A stretch of DNA of 15,656 nucleotides, taken from contig JBJELF010000070.1 of assembly GCA_051879015.1 (NCBI GenBank), positions 1 to 15,656 of the forward strand, given 5' to 3'. Made by a program: the position numbers and the translations under genes. The DNA is from JBJELF01 sp051879015 (lineage in GTDB: Bacteria; Bacillota; Clostridia; Lachnospirales; Lachnospiraceae). The notes below the pieces were generated by a model. The model ran no database searches, had not been told where the DNA came from, and worked only from the letters and a program-made list of their open reading frames with translations. How positions within the stretch are numbered: position 1 is the first letter of the stretch; each line of letters begins with the position of its first letter. Below, piece by piece: positions 1 through 5,543 of this stretch.

Positions 1-54
1 TAGAGCGCACGGCTGTTAACCGTGATGTTGTAGGTTCGAGCCCTACTCGGGGAG
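1..54 (+). tRNA. tRNA-Asn (anticodon GTT), 5' end cut off by the window edge
   Basis: The anticodon stem pairs 8-12 with 20-24 around the loop CTGTTAA, and the anticodon GTT is at 15-17. The T stem pairs 30-34 with 42-46 around TTCGAGC. The 3' acceptor strand TCGGGGA (47-53) is followed by a G discriminator at 54. The 5' acceptor strand and most of the D arm lie before the window. No CCA is encoded. The remaining structure is standard, so amino acid identity is secure. Confidence 0.95.
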
Positions 55-55
55 T

Positions 56-94
56 AAAAAAGCCTTGGGATTTTTACATTTCCAAGGCTTTTTT
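56..94. terminator. Bidirectional intrinsic terminator between tRNA-Asn and cdd
   Basis: A 13-bp perfect stem pairs 56-68 with 82-94. The core is AGCCTTGG/CCAAGGCT with A-runs and T-runs on the outside, so it has a U-tract in both directions. It ends the tRNA transcript on the plus strand and can end the serine hydrolase-udp-cdd transcript on the minus strand, whose last stop codon is about 60 bases away. Confidence 0.88.
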
Positions 95-152
95 GTGTAA
101 CTATAAACTCTGGAATGCCTAGGCACAGTATTATACTTAATGGAACTCTCTT

Positions 153-581
153 CTAGAATTGCAGCTGATTGGGTCCAAAGCTTATAGGTAGCAATTCCTT
201 CAATGTGAAAAGATGATATTCTTTTTGTGATTTTACGAGAAGAATCTCAAAGGAATCACTGCAAAATTCGCGCATTACCTGACGACAGACACCACATGGT
301 GCACAGAAATCTAGTTCATCATCATTCTGTGTACCACCTGCGATGGCGATGGCAGTAAAATCTCGTTTTCCTTCGCTGACTGCCTTAAAAAAAGCGGTGC
401 GTTCAGCACAGTTAGAGGGGGTGTAAGCAGCATTTTCGATGTTGCAGCCTGTGTAAATACTTCCATCCTCACATAATAGCGCGGCTCCTACGCAAAAATG
501 TGAGTAAGGGGCATAGGAATGAGCGCGCATGGAGAGCGCTATTTGAGCTAATCGTTGATAAGTTTGATTCAATTCATTCAT
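153..581 (-). CDS. cdd: Cytidine deaminase
   Basis: This small zinc hydrolase deaminates cytidine and deoxycytidine to uridine and deoxyuridine in pyrimidine salvage. With the start used here it has 142 residues, close to the usual 130-140 of homotetrameric Cdd. The visible signatures are APYSHF-VGAAL (24-35), CNIENAAY (46-53), NCAERTA (57-63; zinc ligand C58, catalytic E60) and PCGVCRQ (95-101; zinc ligands C96 and C99). All catalytic residues are present. The frame could start four codons earlier (593). The ATG at 581 is preferred because GGAG lies six bases before it, while the earlier ATG has only a mismatched AAGGCGG at close range. It is the last gene of the minus-strand unit, 121 bases after udp, whose product uridine phosphorylase would use the uridine made here. 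Confidence 0.95.
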   Translation of the reverse strand: MNELNQTYQRLAQIALSMRAHSYAPYSHFCVGAALLCEDGSIYTGCNIENAAYTPSNCAERTAFFKAVSEGKRDFTAIAIAGGTQNDDELDFCAPCGVCRQVMREFCSDSFEILLVKSQKEYHLFTLKELLPISFGPNQLQF

Positions 582-596
582 AAAAAACTCCATTCT

Positions 597-614
597 TCCG
601 CCTTTATGGGCGGA
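597..614 (-). promoter_or_regulatory. Small hairpin just upstream of cdd
   Basis: TCCGCC (597-602) and GGCGGA (609-614) form a perfect 6-bp stem with a 6-base loop. It ends a few bases before the upstream cdd ATG and 15 bases before the preferred one. In the minus-strand mRNA its 3' arm contains the only SD-like sequence for the upstream ATG. It could therefore favour the downstream start or act as an mRNA processing or stability element in the udp-cdd spacer. The function is inference. Confidence 0.35.
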
Positions 615-702
615 GTAAATTGTTGGCGGTCATATGCGAAAGTTTAATACTCTTAGGGGTAATTGAATGGGGTATATTCTTTTTAGCGTATGAACTTCTC
701 TG

Positions 703-1485
703 CTAGTTACGTTCGCTTTCCTCTTGAATTAAAATACGTATCGCTTCCACTGCAGTGCGGATGGCGGCCTCCGTATCATGTACTTGCGGATTGGAGAGTC
801 CTTTTTTTGCACGCTCCTGATTGGCAATAGTTAGCAGTACAGTGCCTACACGGACGCGCAGACAGCTGCCGACTACAAAAAGAGCGGCGGATTCCATCTC
901 AGAGCCAAGAGCACCGCAGGCAATCCATGCGCTCCATTTGTCAAGGAGTTCATAGCCTATGGGCTTTCGCTCAGGCTCATGTTGTCCATAAAAGGAATCT
1001 TTACACTGGACAACACCTACATGATAAGGTTGTTTGGCTGTCTTTGCTGCTTGTATCAGGGCGTGCAGTACGGTTGGGTCTGCCACTGCGGGAAATTCGA
1101 TGGGAGCATACTCCTTACTGGTGCCTTCCATGCGGATGGCACCGTTAGCGATAATTAAATCGCCGCCATGAATATCAAGCTGCATTCCGCCGCAGGTCCC
1201 TACACGAATAAATGTGTCGGCACCACAGTGAACTAACTCTTCAAGAGCGATGGAAGCAGAGGGACCGCCAATGCCTGTGGAGGTGACGCTGACTTTTACT
1301 CCATCCAGTGTTCCTGTGTAGGTTACGAATTCACGATTGTCGGCAATCAATTCTGAATTTTCAAAAAATGCTGCAATTTTTTTACAGCGCTTGGGATCTC
1401 CCGTCAAAATGACATATTTTCCAACTTGTCCAGGTTTCACCTGAATGTGGTATTCTGCTCCAGAGCCTTCTGTATAATCTACCAT
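703..1485 (-). CDS. udp: Uridine phosphorylase (nucleoside phosphorylase I family)
   Basis: This enzyme phosphorolyses uridine to uracil and ribose-1-phosphate in the cytoplasm. The 260-residue length is normal for hexameric Udp (about 250-260). The motifs run in family order: phosphate-loop GDPKR (29-33), REF (51-53), the uridine phosphorylase signature STGIGGPSASI (69-79), RVGTCGG (94-100; phosphate-binding Arg/Thr region), EFPAVAD (130-136) and SEMESAAL (195-202; ribose-binding Glu). REF plus STGIGGPS and the EFPAVAD segment resemble E. coli Udp more than purine phosphorylase DeoD. The start is fixed by AAGGAGG a few bases before the ATG. The gene begins 12 bases after the serine hydrolase stop codon, so the two are almost certainly co-transcribed. 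Activity on thymidine or deoxyuridine cannot be excluded. Confidence 0.93.
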   Translation of the reverse strand: MVDYTEGSGAEYHIQVKPGQVGKYVILTGDPKRCKKIAAFFENSELIADNREFVTYTGTLDGVKVSVTSTGIGGPSASIALEELVHCGADTFIRVGTCGGMQLDIHGGDLIIANGAIRMEGTSKEYAPIEFPAVADPTVLHALIQAAKTAKQPYHVGVVQCKDSFYGQHEPERKPIGYELLDKWSAWIACGALGSEMESAALFVVGSCLRVRVGTVLLTIANQERAKKGLSNPQVHDTEAAIRTAVEAIRILIQEESERN

Positions 1486-1497
1486 AAAAATTCCTCC

Positions 1498-2658
1498 TTA
1501 ATTGTTACTTAAAACAATATTAATGATCTTGCGAGTAAGACTAAAAGTTCCGGCATCTTTTTTTTGTACTCCCATCAAAATGGTAATCCCGTTAGATGGA
1601 TGGTTGGCAAAATAAGGACCAAGCCATCCATCCCAGCCGTATTCGCCCATTGTTGTCAGTTTGACTGACAGGCTTGGCTCCTTCATAATGCGGAGAAGAT
1701 TGCTGTACTCAAATCCTTCGAGACTCATCCAGCTATGCCATAAATCATCACGCTGCCATGGAAGCTGACCTGCTTGAGTAAAATAACGTACCGTTTGGGG
1801 ATGTAAAATTTGTTTGCCTCGATAAGTTCCGTTATTTAAAAGCATGGCGGCAAAATGGGCGTAATCTTCGAGGGTAGAAGCTAAGCCAGCTCCGCCTGAT
1901 TCAAAGGCGGGCGAATGGTCCATCGGAAGATAGATGGCGAGATTATTTTCAGTATAAGGAATGATATTTTGTCCATCGCAGGTATACACTTTGGAAAGGC
2001 GAGGCTGTTTTTCTGGCTTCACCCAAAATCCAGTATCATACATTTCCAGTGGTTCAAAAAATTCCTTTTGCAAAAAAGAGCCAAAGCTCATGCCACTGAC
2101 GATTTCTACAATAGCTCCGAGGACATCAGCGGAAGTGCCATACATGAAATGAGAGGCTGGCACAAAGGATAGGGGTGTTTCGCCTAGTCGGTTAGCAAAC
2201 TCATAGGTATTCATCTCGTTGGCACTGCCTAAGCGAGCCTTCGCTTCTTCAATCAAAGCAGAGACAGCTTGGCCGGATAAGTCATCTCCTCCGTAGCCCA
2301 AACCAGATGCCATGGAGAGCAGATCCTTGACCGTCATTGCACGTGAGCAGGGCTGTATACCATGTTCAGTGGCAACAGTCAGGTGGGTATAGGCTGGCAG
2401 GAAGTCAGATACGGATTGAGCCAAATCGATTTGACCGCGCTCCAATAAAAGCATGATCGCTGCGCCAGTGATTGGTTTGGACATAGAATAGAGACGCAGA
2501 ATCGTATCCCTCTGAAAAGGCTTTTGCTGTTCTATGTCTGCATATCCAGATTGTGCATAAGCAATTTCTTTGCCGTACTTTAAAATTTTCACATTGCCTC
2601 CCGCAATTTGTTTGGAAGCGACAGCATCGTCAAGTAAATGTTGAAGTTGAGTATTCAT
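1498..2658 (-). CDS. Serine hydrolase, class C beta-lactamase-like (esterase/DD-peptidase fold)
   Basis: This 386-residue protein of the beta-lactamase/transpeptidase-like superfamily has the nucleophile motif SMSK (S58-x-x-K61) in a RLYSMSKPITG context. The second motif is Y173-G-T, in MYGTSADVLGAIVEIVSG, which matches the EstB-type esterase branch. Further landmarks are VKDLLSMASGLGYGGD (110-125) and a C-terminal GWDGWLGPY segment. I see no signal peptide, so it is probably cytoplasmic. The substrate is unknown; the family includes esterases and D-aminopeptidases, and a true antibiotic-degrading beta-lactamase is unlikely. The frame is open from a GTG at 2694, but the ATG at 2658 has GGAG six bases before it and gives the normal N-terminus. 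It is the first gene of the unit with udp and cdd, which is an unusual partner for nucleoside salvage. Confidence 0.88.
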   Translation of the reverse strand: MNTQLQHLLDDAVASKQIAGGNVKILKYGKEIAYAQSGYADIEQQKPFQRDTILRLYSMSKPITGAAIMLLLERGQIDLAQSVSDFLPAYTHLTVATEHGIQPCSRAMTVKDLLSMASGLGYGGDDLSGQAVSALIEEAKARLGSANEMNTYEFANRLGETPLSFVPASHFMYGTSADVLGAIVEIVSGMSFGSFLQKEFFEPLEMYDTGFWVKPEKQPRLSKVYTCDGQNIIPYTENNLAIYLPMDHSPAFESGGAGLASTLEDYAHFAAMLLNNGTYRGKQILHPQTVRYFTQAGQLPWQRDDLWHSWMSLEGFEYSNLLRIMKEPSLSVKLTTMGEYGWDGWLGPYFANHPSNGITILMGVQKKDAGTFSLTRKIINIVLSNN

Positions 2659-2755
2659 AATAATCTCCATTCCGTCGCCTATGGATGGCGGCACAAATAC
2701 TTAAGTTGGATTATATTTTAGACCTTTTTCTAAGTTGTTGTGAGTCTATGGATTT

Positions 2756-2764
2756 AGTATACCA
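2756..2764 (-). promoter_or_regulatory. Probable extended -10 promoter of the serine hydrolase-udp-cdd unit
   Basis: Read on the minus strand, TGGTATACT is an extended -10 (TG-N-TATACT), about 100 bases before the serine hydrolase ATG. No good -35 is visible 17 bases upstream, which is tolerated by extended -10 promoters. It faces away from the promoter at 2801-2829, so both genes share one divergent control region of about 40 bases. Confidence 0.45.
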
Positions 2765-2800
2765 CAATAAAAGAGATTTGGTGCAGTTTTTTGAGATTGC

Positions 2801-2829
2801 TTGACAGTTAGGCAGTTGCCAGGTAAAAT
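2801..2829 (+). promoter_or_regulatory. Consensus sigma-A promoter of the phospholipase C-like gene
   Basis: TTGACA (2801-2806), a 17-base spacer, and TAAAAT (2824-2829) give a near-perfect housekeeping promoter with transcription expected to start near 2836. It coincides with the TTG that opens the longest reading frame of the downstream gene. This argues that the gene is translated from an internal ATG (2885 or 2897). Confidence 0.75.
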
Positions 2830-2884
2830 AACAAACAAAATTAGAAAGGATGTTAGGCGAGCTAGTAAAATAACCAGTGGACCG

Positions 2885-3610
2885 ATGGTAAAAAATATGC
2901 CAGGCTATATCATGCATTTGACAGAGGCAACTATGATTTTCAATCAACTGCAGAGACAGAATCAGACACAAGATCAGATAAAAAATTCAGAAGAATGGAA
3001 GCAGCGCTTCCTTTTGGGAGCGCTGCTTCCTGATGCCTGCTCGTGGGAGAACAAGAGATATACTCATTTTTGGGCTCCTTCTACTTGGGAGCATCGGATT
3101 GTAGTACCAGATTTGGCGGTATTTCAGCAAAAATATTTGTTTCAACGAGAAAAATTTGATCAGGCTATTATGATGGGGTATTTTGCTCATCTGCATTTGG
3201 ATTACACTTTTTTTGCCGAATATTGGACGGATATTTTAGAGTTTCAAAAGGAGGATGGCACAAGAGCCATCACTCGTACTGAAGCAACACAGGTCTATTT
3301 GAAAGAAGTCAATCGAAAGATTTCCGTATCTGACTTTTTCAGCGACAAATATCTCTATGGAGATTACACAAAATTAAATCAGTATTTTTGTGAAAAATAT
3401 CAGTTAGAGTCGCCGATTTTCTGTAAACCACAGGGAGCTGTGACAGAGGAGGCCGAGTATGAGCAGCTGCCAAAACTTTTGCAGGATTTGCAGGAATTTT
3501 TGCGGCAGGGAGAGTGCGAAGGCGGTATTCCCCAAATTTTTCATGCAGAGCAAGTTGATGCTTTTTTGCAGGAGACGGCGAAAAAGTTTATAAAAAATCG
3601 ATTTTTATAG
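2885..3610 (+). CDS. Zinc-dependent phospholipase C-like protein
   Basis: The protein has 241 residues from the start used here. The visible family landmarks are an N-terminal MPGYIMHLTEA (5-15; H11), FLLGALLPDA (42-51; D50), a THF segment (H61) and GYFAHLHLDYTFF (98-110; H102, D106). These His/Asp positions fit the metal-binding pattern of the zinc-dependent phospholipase C/HD-like helical family found in many Clostridia as uncharacterised cytoplasmic proteins. There is no signal peptide, so it is unlikely to be a secreted toxin. The frame is open back to a TTG at 2801, but that TTG is the -35 box. The ATG at 2885 or the one at 2897 (which gives the family-like MPG start) is more likely, although both have weak ribosome binding sites. 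A 34-base, 15-bp hairpin lies inside the coding sequence at 2997-3030. The gene is convergent with the AI-2E family gene, with only eight bases between. Confidence 0.7.
   Translation: MVKNMPGYIMHLTEATMIFNQLQRQNQTQDQIKNSEEWKQRFLLGALLPDACSWENKRYTHFWAPSTWEHRIVVPDLAVFQQKYLFQREKFDQAIMMGYFAHLHLDYTFFAEYWTDILEFQKEDGTRAITRTEATQVYLKEVNRKISVSDFFSDKYLYGDYTKLNQYFCEKYQLESPIFCKPQGAVTEEAEYEQLPKLLQDLQEFLRQGECEGGIPQIFHAEQVDAFLQETAKKFIKNRFL
2997..3030 (+). repeat. Very strong inverted repeat inside the phospholipase-like gene
   Basis: GGAAGCAGCGCT (2997-3008) and AGCGCTGCTTCC (3019-3030) are perfect 12-base arms. A T-G wobble and two more C-G pairs continue the stem to 15 bp around a TTTT loop. It encodes residues of the conserved FLLGALLPDA region. 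There is no T-run after it, so it is not an ordinary terminator. Confidence 0.85.
3589..3609. repeat. AT-rich near-palindrome at the convergent gene ends
   Basis: TATAAAAA and TTTTTATA surround ATCGA, overlapping the stop region of the phospholipase-like gene. It lies just before the stop of the convergent AI-2E family gene. No classic GC-rich terminator exists between these two genes. This weak A/T stem with flanking A- and T-tracts could end transcription inefficiently in both directions. Confidence 0.35.
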
Positions 3611-3618
3611 ACTGTCGG

Positions 3619-4950
3619 TTAGTCCTGCAAAGTATCTTCTGTTGAGAAAAATTCTGCTGTATCGTCTTTCATTTCTAATTGCTCTGGAGAGATTTGCCGT
3701 TTTTCGAGACGAGCGTCAATCCAGCGAGTTATGAGATACATGATAACAGCCACTACGGGTACACCCAAAAACATACCCAGTACTCCTGCTACTGCACTGC
3801 CGGCTGAGATGGAGAAAAGAATCCAGACAGGGCGCAGTCCTGTAGATTCTCCGAGAATTTTCGGCCCTAAGATGAAGCCATCAAACTGCTGGAGAATGAA
3901 TACTAGTATGATATAGACAAAGGCGTTCATTGGTTCCATTAAAAGTAAAATTAAGGCGCCTGGAATCGCTCCAATCCAAGGTCCAAAGTAGGGAATCATG
4001 TTGGTGATGCCGACGATAACACTGATTAACATACTGTAGGGCAGCTTCAAGATATTCATAGCGATAAAGCATAGAGTACCGATAATCAGAGAGTCAATTA
4101 ATTTGCCAGTGATATAGTGAATAAAAATGTGGTTGCACTCTGCTGCTGTTGAAACCAGATTGTCCACAAATTTTTCTGGAAAAAGGGCATACAGTAGTCT
4201 TTTGATGGATTTTCCAAATAATCTACGGTCAAATAGCATATAAATGGAATAGATTAAAGCAATCAGCAAACTGACAATGGACATCACCAAAGAATAAGAG
4301 GTTGTAATTAAGGTTGGTATGGTGGTGGTCAGCAGGTTGGTAGCAATGGAAGTAATTCGCTCAAAATCCAGTAGATTGTCGATGGCAAAGGTATTGTTCA
4401 AGAAATCAACAATGTATGCGTACTCAGAATCGGAGAGCTGCTCCAGCGTATGGTTGACAAAAGTGTTGATTTCTATAAACCATTCCGGGAAGCGGTTCAT
4501 GACAATATCCATGCAGCTGTCGATAATTTGAGGTATCATAATTTGAAAAATGATAATAATAATGGCGATAACAATACCATAGGAGCTAAAAATTGAAACG
4601 ATTCCTCGGATGGTTTGATTGCGGATTTTCAATCGTTTCGCACAGATATGGGTGTTAATAAAACTGACCAGTGGACTCAGCAGGTAGGCGATGAAAAATC
4701 CAACGAAAAATGGGGATAAGGCAGAGAGATAGTGTCCCCAAAATGCGCTGGTTTCGGTCCAGTTAAATACTATTTTGATAATGATGGAGCCAATCAGGAC
4801 AACAATTAGGGTATAGACGCTGATATTAAAATATTTCTTGTTGGGCTCCAGATGGAATGATTTTTCATCATTTAATTCAGTTTTTGCTTCAAATCTTGTT
4901 TTAGAATTTGGAGCGGAATTTGCTTTAGAATTTAATTCAGAATTTGGCAT
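3619..4950 (-). CDS. AI-2E/PerM-family transporter
   Basis: This 443-residue polytopic membrane protein belongs to the family that includes YtvI, PerM and TqsA. Hydrophobic segments lie at about 42-62, 74-99, 118-140, 215-240, 284-300, 307-335, 341-358 and 373-408, as usual for the family. The diagnostic pieces are GITNMIPYFGPWIGAIPG (314-331), DGFILGPKILGESTGLRP (357-374) and a C-terminal LGMFLGVPVVAV (391-402). The long hydrophilic stretch at about 141-212 is the family's variable domain. The first 38 residues are a polar tail with repeated NSK/NSE units, and the last 30 are acidic. Family members act as autoinducer-2 exporters, Na+/H+ antiporters or unknown permeases, so the substrate is open. 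The start is supported by AAAGGAG eight bases before the ATG. Confidence 0.9.
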   Translation of the reverse strand: MPNSELNSKANSAPNSKTRFEAKTELNDEKSFHLEPNKKYFNISVYTLIVVLIGSIIIKIVFNWTETSAFWGHYLSALSPFFVGFFIAYLLSPLVSFINTHICAKRLKIRNQTIRGIVSIFSSYGIVIAIIIIIFQIMIPQIIDSCMDIVMNRFPEWFIEINTFVNHTLEQLSDSEYAYIVDFLNNTFAIDNLLDFERITSIATNLLTTTIPTLITTSYSLVMSIVSLLIALIYSIYMLFDRRLFGKSIKRLLYALFPEKFVDNLVSTAAECNHIFIHYITGKLIDSLIIGTLCFIAMNILKLPYSMLISVIVGITNMIPYFGPWIGAIPGALILLLMEPMNAFVYIILVFILQQFDGFILGPKILGESTGLRPVWILFSISAGSAVAGVLGMFLGVPVVAVIMYLITRWIDARLEKRQISPEQLEMKDDTAEFFSTEDTLQD

Positions 4951-4981
4951 AGCAGATGCTCCTTTCGTAGTTGTAGAATGT

Positions 4982-5011
4982 ATAGTACAATTTATATGAT
5001 ACCAAGGTCAA
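4982..5011 (-). promoter_or_regulatory. Possible promoter of the AI-2E family gene
   Basis: On the minus strand, TTGACC (5006-5011) and TACTAT (4982-4987) are separated by 18 bases and sit 30-60 bases before the gene. The -35 matches 5 of 6 and the -10 matches 4 of 6 consensus positions, so this is moderate evidence only. Confidence 0.4.
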
Positions 5012-5017
5012 AAGGTT

Positions 5018-5046
5018 ATATATTTCATGCTTGTATGAAAATATAT
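5018..5046. repeat. Inverted repeat between the AI-2E family gene and tRNA-Lys
   Basis: ATATATTTCAT (5018-5028) and ATGAAAATATAT (5035-5046) pair over 11 bp with one extra A in the right arm and a 6-base spacer. It lies just upstream of the proposed AI-2E family promoter. It could be an operator or simply an AT-rich hairpin. Confidence 0.45.
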
Positions 5047-5121
5047 GACTTCATTTGTATTATAGTAAAAAATATCCATTATCGCAAGATAAATTGTGAG
5101 AAATTTGTGAAAAAAGATATA

Positions 5122-5149
5122 TTGACTTTTGGCATAAATGTGGTAGAAT
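5122..5149 (+). promoter_or_regulatory. Promoter of tRNA-Lys
   Basis: TTGACT (5122-5127), 16 bases, then TAGAAT (5144-5149) places the transcription start roughly 25 bases before the tRNA. Both boxes match 5 of 6 consensus bases. Confidence 0.65.
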
Positions 5150-5180
5150 ATAAACTGTTCGTAAGGAAACAACATATTTC

Positions 5181-5253
5181 GCGCCTCTAGCTCAGTTGGT
5201 AGAGCACCTGACTCTTAATCAGGGTGTCCAGGGTTCGAGCCCCTGGAGGCGCA
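5181..5253 (+). tRNA. tRNA-Lys (anticodon CTT)
   Basis: A complete 73-base cloverleaf is present. The acceptor stem pairs GCGCCTC (5181-5187) with GAGGCGC (5246-5252) and is followed by an A discriminator. The anticodon stem CCTGA/TCAGG encloses loop CTCTTAA with CTT at 5214-5216. The T stem CAGGG/CCCTG encloses TTCGAGC. No CCA is encoded. It reads AAG lysine codons. Confidence 0.97.
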
Positions 5254-5260
5254 TGAAGAG

Positions 5261-5303
5261 CATCAGTTTTGAGGACGCAGAGCTTCGGGGCTGGTGTTTT
5301 TTT
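5261..5303 (+). terminator. Terminator of tRNA-Lys
   Basis: CATCAG (5261-5266) pairs with CTGGTG (5291-5296), with one G-T pair. A smaller stem capped by a TTCG loop lies inside, and seven T (5297-5303) follow directly. Confidence 0.7.
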
Positions 5304-5403
5304 GTACATACTGCGATTTTTTATTGATTCAAGCGATAGGATAGATATCATTTAGGGGGAATGATTCCAGTGATGAAAGGAAGAAGGTCTTTTGTAAAAT
5401 AAT

Positions 5404-5425
5404 TTCACATATACTTTACAAAGAC
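5404..5425 (+). promoter_or_regulatory. Pho-box-like tandem repeat upstream of ppk
   Basis: TTCACATATAC (5404-5414) is followed directly by TTTACAAAGAC (5415-5425). These are two 11-base direct repeats, identical at 8 of 11 positions. Each starts with a TT-A/T/C-ACA hexamer, the half-site known for Bacillus PhoP, and they are one DNA turn apart. The pair lies just upstream of the ppk -35 element, where PhoP-type activators bind. The regulator assignment is inference from this pattern. Confidence 0.5.
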
Positions 5426-5430
5426 TTTGT

Positions 5431-5459
5431 TTGTAAAAAGTCTGGAGATAGCTTATAAT
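5431..5459 (+). promoter_or_regulatory. Promoter of ppk
   Basis: TTGTAA (5431-5436), 17 bases, then a perfect TATAAT (5454-5459). Transcription would start near 5466, leaving a leader of nearly 80 bases. The weak -35 fits a promoter that needs an activator. Confidence 0.65.
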
Positions 5460-5474
5460 AGAAATGCGTAATCT

Positions 5475-5510
5475 AATTTATCTGAGTTTAATCAGTACTT
5501 TAGATAAATT
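5475..5510 (+). repeat. Inverted repeat in the ppk leader
   Basis: AATTTATCT (5475-5483) and AGATAAATT (5502-5510) are perfect 9-base arms around an 18-base spacer, within the first 45 bases of the predicted transcript. No T-run follows. It may be an mRNA-stabilising hairpin or an operator. The ribosome binding site (5527-5533) is free of it. Confidence 0.5.
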
Positions 5511-5543
5511 CGTTTCACTTTTATCAAGAGGAGAGTAAATTTT

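Noticed and set aside
116..125. 10-base perfect palindrome TGCCTAGGCA after the tRNA-Asn terminator
   Set aside because: Short, single, and not placed near a promoter; chance is adequate.
2850..2873. Seven-codon frame with an AAAGG-type site before the phospholipase-like gene
   Set aside because: Too short, with the site overlapping the ATG, and no other support.
2801..2884. TTG at 2801 as start of the phospholipase-like gene
   Set aside because: It is the first three bases of a consensus TTGACA -35 box with a 17-base spacer to TAAAAT, and it has no ribosome binding site.
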